A stretch of DNA of 64,000 nucleotides from Verrucomicrobiales bacterium (GTDB lineage Bacteria; Verrucomicrobiota; Verrucomicrobiia; Limisphaerales; CAIMTB01): positions 1-64,000 of the forward strand of contig JAEUHG010000294.1 of the NCBI GenBank assembly GCA_016795425.1. Direction: 5' to 3'. The stretch's first letter is position 1. Every line of letters starts with the position of its first letter. Under the pieces are notes generated by a model. It had not been told where the DNA came from and did no database searches. It saw only the letters and a list, made by a program, of their open reading frames with translations. This document shows positions 17,654 to 27,084 of the stretch, piece by piece. A program made the position numbers and the translations under genes.

Positions 17654-18516
17654 AATCCGAGTCATTCCTTCGACTGGTTGGCTTTGCCGCCATGCTGTTC
17701 ACTGCGGCTCCGCTCCAAGCCGAGCCGACCGCGGACGGCCTTTACGCCGGTTTCGTGACGACGCAGGGCACGTTCTGGTGCCGCCTCGAGTTCAGTCGCG
17801 TTCCTCGCACCGTTGCCAATTTCGTGAGCTTGGCGGATGGCACGCGGGATTGGATCGACAACTCGACTGCCAAGATCGTGCGCCGCCCCTTCTACCAGGG
17901 CATCCGTTTTCACCGGGTGATCAAGAACTTCATGATCCAAACCGGGTCACCCAACGGCCAGGGAACGGACGGTCCGGGCTACCAGTTTGCCGACGAGTTC
18001 CATCCCGAACTCAAGCACTCCAAGGCCGGCATGCTTTCGATGGCCAATTCCGGCAAGAACTCCAACGGCAGCCAGTTCTTCGTCACCGTCACCAACACCC
18101 CGTGGCTGGACGGCGTGCACTCTGTGTTTGGCGAGGTGGTGGAGGGCCTCGACCTCGTTCACAACATCAGCAAGGTGGCCACCGACACCTCCGACCGCCC
18201 ATTGACGCCAGTGGTGATCAACGAAGTTCGAATCTTACGAAATGGAGCCGCGGCCCAGGCGTTTCGCCCCGAAGACATCACGCCCTCGCTGCCGGATGTC
18301 GGGGTCGTTCCAACCGCCATTCAACTCACCACCAATCAACTGGCGTTGCTGGTGCAATCGCGCACCAACCATTACCTCCACGCCTATATTTCGACCGATC
18401 TCCACACCTGGAGCTGGCAGCTGGTCCGAAGCTCGCCAAAGACGCTCACCGCCAACGGCCTCCTCGGCCGGCCCCAGGTCTTCTTCCGCGTTCTCGACGG
18501 CGGTATCGAACCCTGA
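17650..18516 (+). CDS. Secreted cyclophilin-type peptidylprolyl isomerase with C-terminal repeat-like tail
   Basis: A 288-aa protein with a signal peptide (cleavage near PLQAEP, residue 24). The cyclophilin domain spans about 30-200: 'GIRFHRVIKNFMIQTGSPNG' carries the catalytic Arg, followed by GSQFFVTVTNTPWLDGVHSV. It catalyses cis-trans isomerisation at proline in exported proteins. Residues about 215-288 are an extra tail ending in 'YISTDLHTWSWQL ... QVFFRVLDGG'. This resembles one copy of the 'W..IG.V ... FYR.R' repeats seen in the exported protein at 42898-44178. The gene overlaps the preceding phosphatase gene by 4 bases. Confidence 0.9.
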   Translation: MKSESFLRLVGFAAMLFTAAPLQAEPTADGLYAGFVTTQGTFWCRLEFSRVPRTVANFVSLADGTRDWIDNSTAKIVRRPFYQGIRFHRVIKNFMIQTGSPNGQGTDGPGYQFADEFHPELKHSKAGMLSMANSGKNSNGSQFFVTVTNTPWLDGVHSVFGEVVEGLDLVHNISKVATDTSDRPLTPVVINEVRILRNGAAAQAFRPEDITPSLPDVGVVPTAIQLTTNQLALLVQSRTNHYLHAYISTDLHTWSWQLVRSSPKTLTANGLLGRPQVFFRVLDGGIEP

Positions 18517-18549
18517 ACGGACGTCCCTTTCGGCAGTCCGGCAGACGGC

Positions 18550-20232
18550 TTATTCAACCACGGTGCCGACGCCGTCGACACGTGGATCGCCCGCCGCCGC
18601 GTCTTTATCGAGCCACCGCCCGGTCGCTTGAGCCGCACCCAAAGTGCGCACTCGTCGGACTTTGTGGCCGAGTCCCTTAAGCGCGGCCTCGGTGCTCGCG
18701 TCCCACGCCGACTCCAAGACTAGCTCGTCCGGCAGCCATTGATGATGGAACCGCGGGCCCGCGATGGCTTCCGCCGGTGTCTTCTGAAAATCCACGAACC
18801 GTATGATGGCCAGGACCACCTGCGAAATGATGGTAGGCCCGCCAGCTGCCCCCACCGCCAGCACCGGTTGTCCATCGCGTAGAACCAGGGTCGGACTCAT
18901 GCTGGATAGCGGGCGTTTCCCCGGAGCCACGGCGTTGGCTTCCGATCCCACCAGGCCAAAGAAATTGGTCGCTCCCGGCTGCGCAGAAAAATCATCCATC
19001 TGATTGTTGAGAAAAACTCCGGTCCCCGGAATGACCACCTTCGATCCAAAGGTGGTATTGATGGTCGCCGTGAGCGTCACCCAATTCCCTTCCCCATCCA
19101 TCGCGGATAGGTGGGTCGTGTGCTTTCCAAAGAATTCGCGGTCGGCGTCCGGCGGATTGTCATGGCGGTCCACCGGGGCGACGGATTCCGGGTGGATCCG
19201 AGCTGCCAACCGCGCGGCATACTTCGGGTCGGCCAGCCCGCGCGGGACGCGGACAAAGTCAGAATCACCCAGCCAAAACGCGCGATCGGCAAACGCCAAC
19301 CGCATGGCTTCCGCCGTCCAATGAACCCACGCGGGCGAATCCTCGCCCAGCGCCCGAAGATCAAAATGATCGAGAATGTTCAGAATCTGGGCCACATGCA
19401 CGCCTCCCGAACTGGGAGGAGGAAATCCGATCACCGTCGCCTCCCGGTACCGACTGACCACGGTTTCCCGCTGCACCGGACGGTAGTGAGCGAAATCGCG
19501 TCGGCGGAGCAGCCCCCCATTGTCGCGCATCCATCGCTCCGTTCGGTCCGCGAACGGCCCTCGGTAGAACCATCGTGTTCCGTTGGCGGCAATGGCCCGA
19601 TAGGTCGACGCCAAATCGGGCTGTCGCAACAGTTCCCCTTCCGCCCAAGGACGACCGTCCTCATGCAGGAGAATCCGGGCCGCCTCCGCATGACGTCGGA
19701 TCGATGGCACCTCGCCCAGTAGCCGGTTTGCGTAGGACCGGCTGATCGGAAAACCGCGCTCAGCAAGATCGGCCGCCCGCGCGAGATGTCGGGCCATGGG
19801 CAGGCAGCCATATCGGCGCGCCAGCCACTCCAATGCCGCCAATTCGCCGGGTACGCCCACCGCGAGAGGCCCTTCCTGGCTGAGAGCGGGAACCACCTGT
19901 CCCGCGCGAACAAACATGTCACGGGTGGCGGCACGCGGCGCGGTTTCCCGACCATCCACCGCCACCACCTTGCCGTTGGCCAAACGTACGATCGCCAAAC
20001 AACCGCCGCCGATCCCGGAATTCTGCCCGTCGACCACGCCCAAGGTGAGCGCGGCGGCGATGGCGGCGTCGACAGCATTTCCTCCTTCGCGGAGGACTGC
20101 CACCCCGGCAGCGGTCGCCTCCCCATGGACCGTCGCAACCGCACCGTTGCCAGCGCGAATGGCAGGACAGGCCAGGTTCAGAAGGACGAACCAGCACACT
20201 GCGCGACGCAGGCGAATGCATCGGGAATTCAT
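18550..20232 (-). CDS. ggt: Gamma-glutamyltransferase (glutathione hydrolase)
   Basis: A 560-aa exported Ntn-hydrolase with a signal peptide (cleavage near IRAGN, residue 27). The 'DGQNSGIGGGCLAIVRL' and 'DGRETAPRAATRDMF' segments are typical of the large subunit. The autoprocessing nucleophile is expected at T372 in GKHTTHLSAMDGEG, and 'NTTFGSKVVIPGTGVFLNN' follows in the small subunit. The enzyme removes gamma-glutamyl groups from glutathione in the periplasm. The downstream edge converges with the cyclophilin gene across a 33-base gap. It is 8 bases from the end of the sugar-kinase gene (20241) on the same strand. Confidence 0.94.
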   Translation of the reverse strand: MNSRCIRLRRAVCWFVLLNLACPAIRAGNGAVATVHGEATAAGVAVLREGGNAVDAAIAAALTLGVVDGQNSGIGGGCLAIVRLANGKVVAVDGRETAPRAATRDMFVRAGQVVPALSQEGPLAVGVPGELAALEWLARRYGCLPMARHLARAADLAERGFPISRSYANRLLGEVPSIRRHAEAARILLHEDGRPWAEGELLRQPDLASTYRAIAANGTRWFYRGPFADRTERWMRDNGGLLRRRDFAHYRPVQRETVVSRYREATVIGFPPPSSGGVHVAQILNILDHFDLRALGEDSPAWVHWTAEAMRLAFADRAFWLGDSDFVRVPRGLADPKYAARLAARIHPESVAPVDRHDNPPDADREFFGKHTTHLSAMDGEGNWVTLTATINTTFGSKVVIPGTGVFLNNQMDDFSAQPGATNFFGLVGSEANAVAPGKRPLSSMSPTLVLRDGQPVLAVGAAGGPTIISQVVLAIIRFVDFQKTPAEAIAGPRFHHQWLPDELVLESAWDASTEAALKGLGHKVRRVRTLGAAQATGRWLDKDAAAGDPRVDGVGTVVE

Positions 20233-20240
20233 AGGACCGA

Positions 20241-21347
20241 CTATCGCTGCACGCGGGCCCCGCCGCCCTTCATGAGAGCTTCAACCTCCTTGACGGTCGC
20301 CATGGAGGTATCCCCCGGTGTGGTCATGGCCAGCGCCCCATGGGCCGCTCCGTAATCCACCGCCAGGGCGGGATTCCCGGTTGTCATCAGACCATAGATG
20401 AGACCACTGGCAAAACTGTCGCCTCCACCAACGCGATCGAAGATTTCAAGATTCCCGTATGCCTTCGAATGGTAGAATTGACCATCCGCCCAGCAAACCG
20501 CCCCCCAATCGTTGATGGTTGCGGTCTTTGCCGCCCGCAGCGTCGTCGCGACCACGCGGAAGTTCGGATAGGCCTTCGCCGCCGTTTCGATCATGGCTTG
20601 GAAGGCCTCGACATTCAGATCCAACAGATGCTCGTCGGTGCCAGGGACCTGAAAGCCGAGGGCCGCCGTGAAGTCCTCTTCATTGCCAATCATCACGTCG
20701 ATGAAGGGCGCGATTCTCCGGTTCACCTCCTGAGCCTTCGACTGGCCACCGATGCTCTTCCAGAGGCTCGGCCGGTAATTCAAATCGTAGCTGACGATGA
20801 CACCATGTCGCTTGGCGGCCTGCACCGCCTCAATCACCAAGTCGGCCGTGGTGGCGCTCAGGGCAGCGAATATGCCGCCCGTATGCAGCCAGCGCACTCC
20901 GTGGTCGCCAAAGATCCGGTCCCAATCGAAGTCGCCCGGCTTCAATTGAGCCGACGCGGTATGGCCACGGTCGGGAATCCCGACGGCTCCGCGAACTCCA
21001 AAGCCGCGCTCCGTGAAATTGAGACCATTGCGCACCGATCGGCCGACACCGTCGAACGGCCGCCACAGGACGTAGTCCATCGCCACGCCCCCCTGCAGCA
21101 CAAAATCCTCGATCAAGCGACCGACGTCGTTGTCCGCAAAGGCCGTGCAAACCGCGGTCCGAAGGCCGAAACACCGACGCAATCCCCGCGCCACGTTGTA
21201 CTCCCCTCCCCCTTCCCAAACCTGGAAATGCCGCGCGACCCGGACCCGTGTTTCTCCCGGATCCAACCGGAGCATGATTTCCCCGAGTGCCACCAAATCC
21301 CACCGCGAACGATCAGCGGGCCGAAGATTAAGGTCGATGCTTCCCAT
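20241..21347 (-). CDS. kdgK: PfkB-family sugar kinase, 2-keto-3-deoxygluconate kinase-like
   Basis: A 368-aa ribokinase-like sugar kinase from ATG 21347; a longer frame from 21413 adds 22 residues without family character. Visible motifs are 'ALGEIMLRLDPGETRVRVA', the N-terminal 'GGGEYNVARGLRR' substrate strand, 'VSYDLNYRPSLW' and the PfkB signature FDRVGGGDSFASGLIYGLM with its catalytic Asp. The 'EIMLRL' and 'DLNYRPSLW' segments are typical of KDG kinases, which phosphorylate 2-keto-3-deoxygluconate in hexuronate breakdown. A D-mannonate oxidoreductase-like gene at 27085 fits that pathway. Substrate assignment is inferred. Confidence 0.78.
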   Translation of the reverse strand: MGSIDLNLRPADRSRWDLVALGEIMLRLDPGETRVRVARHFQVWEGGGEYNVARGLRRCFGLRTAVCTAFADNDVGRLIEDFVLQGGVAMDYVLWRPFDGVGRSVRNGLNFTERGFGVRGAVGIPDRGHTASAQLKPGDFDWDRIFGDHGVRWLHTGGIFAALSATTADLVIEAVQAAKRHGVIVSYDLNYRPSLWKSIGGQSKAQEVNRRIAPFIDVMIGNEEDFTAALGFQVPGTDEHLLDLNVEAFQAMIETAAKAYPNFRVVATTLRAAKTATINDWGAVCWADGQFYHSKAYGNLEIFDRVGGGDSFASGLIYGLMTTGNPALAVDYGAAHGALAMTTPGDTSMATVKEVEALMKGGGARVQR

Positions 21348-21495
21348 TTCGAACGAACGGCAGCCAAGCCACCCTTCGTCGGCAGCGTGAATCACGGGCC
21401 AAAGTCGAAACAATCAGATTGTTCGGCATCGGTTGACCTGCCCGGCGGAAACCAAGTGTCCGCCGCATGCCGGCTTTGGCACCGCATCAAAGCAA

Positions 21496-21521
21496 GAGGC
21501 GCGGTGGTTAAACCGCGCCTC
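21496..21521 (-). terminator. Hairpin, probable terminator of the PEP-CTERM gene
   Basis: A perfect 10-bp inverted repeat (GAGGCGCGGT ... ACCGCGCCTC) with a 6-base loop lies 33 bases after the stop of the minus-strand PEP-CTERM gene. On the minus strand it is followed by TTGCTTTG, a weak T-rich tail. It probably ends that transcript. The rest of the 21348-21553 gap shows nothing else. Confidence 0.55.
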
Positions 21522-21553
21522 GGCTCAAATGAAAATCCGACTCCAGGCTGTGC

Positions 21554-22465
21554 CTAGGCCGACGCCGACCGACGACGCATCCACATCGCACCCGCGAGCA
21601 AGGAAGTCATCGCCGCACCCGCAAACCAAGTGGAAGCCTCAGGAACCACGCTCGGCGGAACCACGACCGTCGGCGCACCGCCCGCTCGCACGTAGGTCCA
21701 CTGCTCGTACCCATGGTCGGCTTCGTAGCCGGTCACCCCACCGAACTTGGAGTACACGTAGACATAACTCTGAGAGGTCGCCCCAGCGGTATCAAACAGA
21801 CTTGAAGGTATCTTGACGAAGAGATCGGAATTCCCCGACGCATTCGCGCCATCCTTCAGTAACAGACTCCGGTCTTCCGCAAAGCCCGTCGAATAATCGA
21901 CGTCGAGATCGAACACCATCCGGGCGTTCGCTTTCAGGCTCTCGTAGCTCGAGGCGTCTCCGATCGGCCGGTCAGAAACAAAAACCTGGAAGGAATCCAG
22001 CGAAACGCAGGAAATCGTGGAGTTTTCCACGGCCGAACTGAAGCCGCCACCGGTCTCGTCCAGGCTCAGGGCCAGAACCACCATCTGCACCGGGCCTGAC
22101 GCATGGGCCACGCCAATGTACTGCCCGCCCAGGTCGCCCAACTTCACATCCACCGTCCCCAAGGGCGATCGATCGACATCCGACATCACCGGAACCCCGG
22201 ATCCGACGGCTGCATTGTAGCCTTCCTGCTGGCCTGATCCTTGCCCTTGAATTCGATACAAGGATCCGAATTCAGCAGAAGATCCCAAGTCGGGTGTCGT
22301 CGTACTGAAATCCACCAAGTAACTTTTGGCAGCCAGCTGCACTGTGCCACCCGGCGTTAGATCGTAGGTTCTAGCGCCCCAGGCACTAAGGCAGGCTGAC
22401 AATGCAGAACAGCTTACCAGTGTTCGCAAGGCCAAGCCGTTCGTGTTGATGTTCAGTCGTCTCAT
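21554..22465 (-). CDS. Exported protein with PEP-CTERM sorting signal
   Basis: A 303-aa protein from ATG 22465, which has a GGAGGAG ribosome-binding site about 10 bases upstream. A signal peptide covers about residues 1-32 (ALRTLVSCSALSACLSAWGA). The middle (about 35-265) is beta-rich and not recognised. The C-terminus has the PEP-CTERM layout: VVPEAST, a hydrophobic span (WFAGAAMTSLLAGAMW), then MRRRSASA. Such proteins are moved through Sec and processed by exosortase, often in bacteria that make extracellular polymer. No exosortase gene is in this window. Short promoter elements and a strong hairpin flank it, so it is a single-gene unit. The biological role is unknown. Confidence 0.85.
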   Translation of the reverse strand: MRRLNINTNGLALRTLVSCSALSACLSAWGARTYDLTPGGTVQLAAKSYLVDFSTTTPDLGSSAEFGSLYRIQGQGSGQQEGYNAAVGSGVPVMSDVDRSPLGTVDVKLGDLGGQYIGVAHASGPVQMVVLALSLDETGGGFSSAVENSTISCVSLDSFQVFVSDRPIGDASSYESLKANARMVFDLDVDYSTGFAEDRSLLLKDGANASGNSDLFVKIPSSLFDTAGATSQSYVYVYSKFGGVTGYEADHGYEQWTYVRAGGAPTVVVPPSVVPEASTWFAGAAMTSLLAGAMWMRRRSASA

Positions 22466-22487
22466 TCCTGTACGTCTCCTCCCCACG

Positions 22488-22516
22488 TTTGTAGGTAAGA
22501 GCCTGATTTAAGTCAA
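22488..22516 (-). promoter_or_regulatory. Candidate sigma-70-type promoter for the PEP-CTERM gene
   Basis: On the minus strand, TTGACT (22516-22511) is followed after 17 bases by TACAAA (22493-22488). This is close to the -35/-10 consensus with ideal spacing. Transcription would start near 22481, giving a very short leader with the GGAGGAG site at its very start. The call rests on eye matching only. Confidence 0.42.
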
Positions 22517-22602
22517 GTTCGTAGGCCGGATTTTGTTAATCCCAAATACCAGAGTCGTGGAAAGTCGTGCGCACAGGCATCGACTGGGGCTGAATCCCAA
22601 CC

Positions 22603-25566
22603 GTGACCCGACCTCCGCTCCCTCTCCCGTGGAAGGCCGTCGTCGAGGCCTCAGCGGCTCCCGTCCGCGCTCAACGTCATTTGGCAGCTCTAAGGGATCT
22701 GGAAGGCGACGCGGGTGTTGACCTCGCCGGGTTCCCTGAAGAAAGCGCCCGGATCCTCACGGCAGTGCTGGCCGGCTCGGTCCGACTTTCCAACCTGCTT
22801 CGCCAACATCCCGACTGGCTCACGGACTTTGCCGATCCCGAGCGGCTCAAGGCGCCCCGACGCACCGAAGGGTTGCGCCGACAAATGGTGGCAGCCGTGG
22901 CTCCCGCTCTGAAGGGTGGTCCTCGGGCGATCGCTCTGGATGCGCTCCACGAACTCCGACTTCGCGAACTCCTTCGCATCGCTGCCCGCGACCTGGCGCG
23001 CTTGGGGACTCTGAGGGAAGTGGTGACGGAGCTCTCGAATCTCGCCGATGTCTACCTGGAAGGTTTGCGCAGGATCCTTTGGAAGGAGTTCACGGACCGT
23101 TTTGGTGAGCCCTGGCATCGGAGTGCCGACGGGCACTGGGTTCGGACCCCATTCTGTGTGCTGGGCATGGGCAAGTTGGGTGGCCAGGAACTCAACTACA
23201 GTTCCGACGTCGATCTCCTCTTCGTCTACGGCGATGAAGGCGGAACCTATCGCGCACCTCCCAAAGCGAAGACACGCGGAGGCCCTCCGAATCCCGCTCT
23301 CCCCAATTACCAGTTTTTCAAGCGTCTGGCGGAAGCCCTCATCAAGGAAGGAACGTCGCGGGGCGTGGAAGGTGGGGCGCTGAGGATCGACCTGCGCCTG
23401 CGGCCGGAAGGCGATTCCGGGCCATTGGCTAGGTCGCTCGATTCCTACGAGAACTTCTACGCCGAATGGGGCCAACCGTGGGAACGCATGATGCTCCTGA
23501 AAGCGCGCTGCGTCGCCGGAGACGAATCGCTGGCCGGCGAGTTCCTGGAAGTCATCCAATCCTTCCGATATCCGCGTTCCCTGGGTGCCGGTCTCCTGGG
23601 CGAAATGGCGGAGATGAAGGAGAGGATCGAACGGGAAGTCGTGCGAGCCGGGGAGATCGATCGCAATGTCAAACTTGGCCGCGGCGGCATTCGCGAAATC
23701 GAGTTCGTGGTCCAGACGCTGCAAGTTCTGCATGGGGGTCGGAACCCGTTCCTCCAAACTCATCAGACCCTTCAGGCGCTGCCCAAACTTGCGTCGTATG
23801 AACTTCTCGAGGCAGCGGACGCCGCCTGCCTTGCCGAAGCCTATCAATTCCTGCGCGACGTCGAGCACCGACTGCAGATGGAGGACCATCGGCAAACCCA
23901 CACGATACCTTCTTCCGATGAAGGGATGGAACTCATCGCCCGCCTCATGGGCTTCGAGAACCGATCCCGGTTCCAGGCCGCACTCCAACGCCACACCCAG
24001 GCGGTCCGTCGCGTCTACGAATCCGTGCTGGGCACCCCGCAATCGAGAACCAACACGGATCCGTTTCCCGACGACTTCGATGACCAGGAGCACGGCTGGT
24101 CGGAAGTCCTCCGTCAGCGCGGCTTCCGCGATCCTGACAAAGCCACCCGCCTGTGCCGGGTCCTGGTGGAGGGTCCGGGCTTCGGACACGTTTCCCGGAG
24201 AACGAGCGAGTTGGGCCGACAATTGCTTCAACGCCTGATTGACCTTTGTCCAGGCGGTGACTCCGCCCATGGGCGCCTGATGCTATCGGATCCGGACCGG
24301 GTGCTGGCGCGGCTCGACTCCTACATCAGCGCCTACGGAACCCGCTCCTCGCTCTACGAACTATGGACGGCGCGTCCGAATGTCTTCGAACACATCGTCA
24401 AGCTGTTCGATCGTTCCGAGTTCCTCGCCGAACTGGCCATCGCTCAACCAGATCTGGTCGATGAACTCGAGGCTGGGGCGCATATCCAACGGCAGAAGGA
24501 CGCAACCCAAACGCTGGCGGACCTGCGTCACGGCGTGAAGGATGCCGACCAGCACCTCTGGCTTCGGCGCTATTTCCAGACCGAGTTCATGCGGCTGGGT
24601 CTCCGCGATATTCTCGGCCTCGTCGAACCGGATGCGGCCAATCTCGAACTCACCGGCCTGGCCGAGGCTTGCGTCCAATATGCCCTCGAAGTCGTCGCCC
24701 GCCGCCACCGACTTCGCGAACCACCCTTTGCCGCCATCGCGCTCGGCAAATTTGGCGGTGCCGAGTTGGTCTACGGATCCGATCTCGACCTGATCTTCGT
24801 CGCGCCGGACTCCACCAAAAACCTGCCGCGCCTCCAAAAAATGGCCCGGGAGGTGCTGGACCTGCTGTCCAGTCGCACGCCTCAGGGAATGGTGTTCGAG
24901 ATCGACACGCGGCTGCGGCCGGACGGTGAAAAAGGCATGCTCGTGAACCTGTTGCGGGCCCATGCAACCTATTACCGGCAACATGCCATGCTCTGGGAAA
25001 TCCAGGCCCTGACGCGTGCGCGACACGTGGCCGGGCACGGACCAACGGGAAAGGCGTTCGAGCAGCTCGCGCGGGTTCTCACCGACTTTCGAACGGCGCC
25101 GCCGTTGCTTGCCGCCTTTGCCCCGGATTGGCGCGACCAAATCGCCCGCATGCGGGCGCGCATCGAAAAGGAACGCACTCCCGCCGGCAAGGAACTGCTG
25201 GCCTTCAAGACCGGCCGCGGCGGTTTGGTGGATGCGGAGTTTGTGGCGCAGACCTTGGCAATGCAGCACGGCTGGTTTGAACCCAATACCCTGAAGTCAC
25301 TGGAGATTGCCCGGGGCCGCGGCGCACTCGCCGCGGACGATGCGGACACGCTCCTGGTGCCGTTCCGTCAACTGCGCCGCATGGAATCGATTCTTCGCCG
25401 GTGGAGTTTCGAAGGTGAAGCGGTCCTGCCGGACGATCCTGCGCCCCAATACCGGGTGGCGGTGCGCTGCGGCTTTGCGGATGCCAAGACGTTTCTGACG
25501 GCGGTGTCGCAATGGCGCGACGACGTCCGCAAGGTCTACCTCAAAGTGTTTCCGCCCGTCACCTGA
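22603..25566 (+). CDS. glnE: Bifunctional glutamine synthetase adenylyltransferase/deadenylase
   Basis: A 987-aa protein with the duplicated nucleotidyltransferase layout of GlnE. The first NT domain (deadenylylase) carries 'LGMGKLGGQELNYSSDVDLL' near residues 185-205. The second NT domain (adenylylase) carries 'ALGKFGGAELVYGSDLDLIF' near 710-730. Both retain the GxD..D metal residues, and each is followed by the helical GlnD_UR-like domain (RGGIREIEFVVQTLQ; TGRGGLVDAEFVAQTLAMQ). The enzyme adds or removes AMP on glutamine synthetase in response to nitrogen status. Its 3' end overlaps the convergent phosphohexomutase gene by 8 bases. gltB/gltD are on the same window at 44-50 kb but not in an operon with it. 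Confidence 0.95.
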   Translation: MTRPPLPLPWKAVVEASAAPVRAQRHLAALRDLEGDAGVDLAGFPEESARILTAVLAGSVRLSNLLRQHPDWLTDFADPERLKAPRRTEGLRRQMVAAVAPALKGGPRAIALDALHELRLRELLRIAARDLARLGTLREVVTELSNLADVYLEGLRRILWKEFTDRFGEPWHRSADGHWVRTPFCVLGMGKLGGQELNYSSDVDLLFVYGDEGGTYRAPPKAKTRGGPPNPALPNYQFFKRLAEALIKEGTSRGVEGGALRIDLRLRPEGDSGPLARSLDSYENFYAEWGQPWERMMLLKARCVAGDESLAGEFLEVIQSFRYPRSLGAGLLGEMAEMKERIEREVVRAGEIDRNVKLGRGGIREIEFVVQTLQVLHGGRNPFLQTHQTLQALPKLASYELLEAADAACLAEAYQFLRDVEHRLQMEDHRQTHTIPSSDEGMELIARLMGFENRSRFQAALQRHTQAVRRVYESVLGTPQSRTNTDPFPDDFDDQEHGWSEVLRQRGFRDPDKATRLCRVLVEGPGFGHVSRRTSELGRQLLQRLIDLCPGGDSAHGRLMLSDPDRVLARLDSYISAYGTRSSLYELWTARPNVFEHIVKLFDRSEFLAELAIAQPDLVDELEAGAHIQRQKDATQTLADLRHGVKDADQHLWLRRYFQTEFMRLGLRDILGLVEPDAANLELTGLAEACVQYALEVVARRHRLREPPFAAIALGKFGGAELVYGSDLDLIFVAPDSTKNLPRLQKMAREVLDLLSSRTPQGMVFEIDTRLRPDGEKGMLVNLLRAHATYYRQHAMLWEIQALTRARHVAGHGPTGKAFEQLARVLTDFRTAPPLLAAFAPDWRDQIARMRARIEKERTPAGKELLAFKTGRGGLVDAEFVAQTLAMQHGWFEPNTLKSLEIARGRGALAADDADTLLVPFRQLRRMESILRRWSFEGEAVLPDDPAPQYRVAVRCGFADAKTFLTAVSQWRDDVRKVYLKVFPPVT

Positions 25567-27061
25567 TGCCCCCTCGTGCCACCCTTTCGAGCACGGCACG
25601 GCACAAATCTTCCGCCCTTTCGATGGTGGTCGCCTCGGTATAACACCGGAATTCCGGCGCGTTGCCCGAGGGCCGAAGGTGCACGATCTCCTGATTGGCA
25701 AACGTCGCCCGCACGCCATCCGTAAGGTCCACTCCTTCCACTTGGGACCCGACGAGATCGGCGACGGTTCGCTGCACCGCCGCCCGGTTGGACGACGGAT
25801 CGCCGCCTCCCAGCAAAGTCAGGATCTCGCGGCCCTTCTCGACCGGGAAGTTCTTCACTCGATCGCTCGCGGTGAAACGCGACGGAAGTCCGCGCACAAG
25901 TTCCGACACCTTCGAACCCTGTCTCTTTGCCAGAAGCAGGACACCGATGATCGGCAGAACTGCATCCCGAGTGGGAAGCGCGCGAATGGTTGGTCCGTTG
26001 AGCGCAAGGTCGGACTGCAGCATAAAACCGCCGTTGGCCTCGTAGCCGACCACCCGACGACGCCCCGCCGTCGCCGCGGCCTGCAGGCTTTCGATCACGT
26101 ACGGCGATCCAATGCGCGTGCGCCGCACCTCGGCGAACCATTGGCACCGGTCAACGGCGGAATTCGATGACACTGGTGTGCTAACCGAATCCGCCTCAAG
26201 AAAGCGGGCGCAGAGAATGCCCGCAACATCCCCGCGCAGCCACCTTCCCTGCTCGTCGCTGATCAGCGGACGGTCGCTGTCCCCATCCGTCGAAACGATC
26301 GCATTCAACGCCCGCGCCTTCGCCCATTCCGACGCCAAGGCGACGTCCTCGGGTCGAATCGCCTCGGTGTCCACCGGGAGGAATGTCGCGGACCATCCCA
26401 AGGGTATCGTTTCGGCGCCGAGATCCGCCAGCACCTGCCCGAGCATATCCCGACCAACTGCGGAGTGCTGGTAAACCCCGATGGTCCATCCACGGAGTGG
26501 CTGGCCAGGAAATGCCTGACGATACCTTGCGACGTACTCCAGGCCCGCGGTTGGATCCACCGCCGCCGTTTCGGACGTGGCGGCACTCCGCGCCCTCGAG
26601 CCATCCGCGTGAAAACTCCCCTCGGACACCGACACCACCTGCGCCATGATGCCGGGTTCGTCGGACTTTAGGATTTCGCCTTCGATCTTGTTGAACTTGA
26701 TACCGTTCCGATCGTCCGGGATATGGCTTCCCGTGACCATGATGGCGGGAATCCGGTGTTGAAGGCCATAGAGTGCCACCGCCGGAGACGGAATCTTCCC
26801 ACAGCGAATCGGCGTGTAACCGGCTTCGGTCGCCGCCATCGCCACCGCCTCCATGATGCGATCGGTGCTCGGCCGAAGATCCCCCGCGATCGCCACGGCC
26901 GACCCCGGACTCAAAACTCCCAGGTCCCGAAGGTACTGGAGGAAACCCTGCGTATAGACATGGCAGACCAGGTCGGTCATGTCGGTCGCCAAGCCGCGAG
27001 CGCCCGACGTTCCGAACTTCACCCCGCTGGTCTCCATCAATTGGCGAACCGAGACATTCAT
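25559..27061 (-). CDS. Phosphohexomutase (phosphomannomutase/phosphoglucomutase family)
   Basis: A 500-aa alpha-D-phosphohexomutase. ATG 27061 gives MNVSVRQLMETSGVKFGTSG, with the family's N-terminal FGTSGxRG motif; the longer upstream frame is a shadow. The phosphoserine loop is VTGSHIPDDRNGIKF (Ser in TGSH). The metal loop is TDGDSDRPLISDEQG (DGDxDR), the sugar loop is 'YEANGGFML', and the phosphate loop is LRPSGNAPEFRCYTE. It interconverts hexose-6-phosphate and hexose-1-phosphate for nucleotide-sugar synthesis; TGSHIPD is a known variant of TASHNP seen in phosphomannomutases. The upstream SDR gene ends 23 bases away, suggesting an operon. Confidence 0.88.
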   Translation of the reverse strand: MNVSVRQLMETSGVKFGTSGARGLATDMTDLVCHVYTQGFLQYLRDLGVLSPGSAVAIAGDLRPSTDRIMEAVAMAATEAGYTPIRCGKIPSPAVALYGLQHRIPAIMVTGSHIPDDRNGIKFNKIEGEILKSDEPGIMAQVVSVSEGSFHADGSRARSAATSETAAVDPTAGLEYVARYRQAFPGQPLRGWTIGVYQHSAVGRDMLGQVLADLGAETIPLGWSATFLPVDTEAIRPEDVALASEWAKARALNAIVSTDGDSDRPLISDEQGRWLRGDVAGILCARFLEADSVSTPVSSNSAVDRCQWFAEVRRTRIGSPYVIESLQAAATAGRRRVVGYEANGGFMLQSDLALNGPTIRALPTRDAVLPIIGVLLLAKRQGSKVSELVRGLPSRFTASDRVKNFPVEKGREILTLLGGGDPSSNRAAVQRTVADLVGSQVEGVDLTDGVRATFANQEIVHLRPSGNAPEFRCYTEATTIERAEDLCRAVLERVARGGIR

Positions 27062-27084
27062 AGCACGAGAAAACGAATCCGAAC

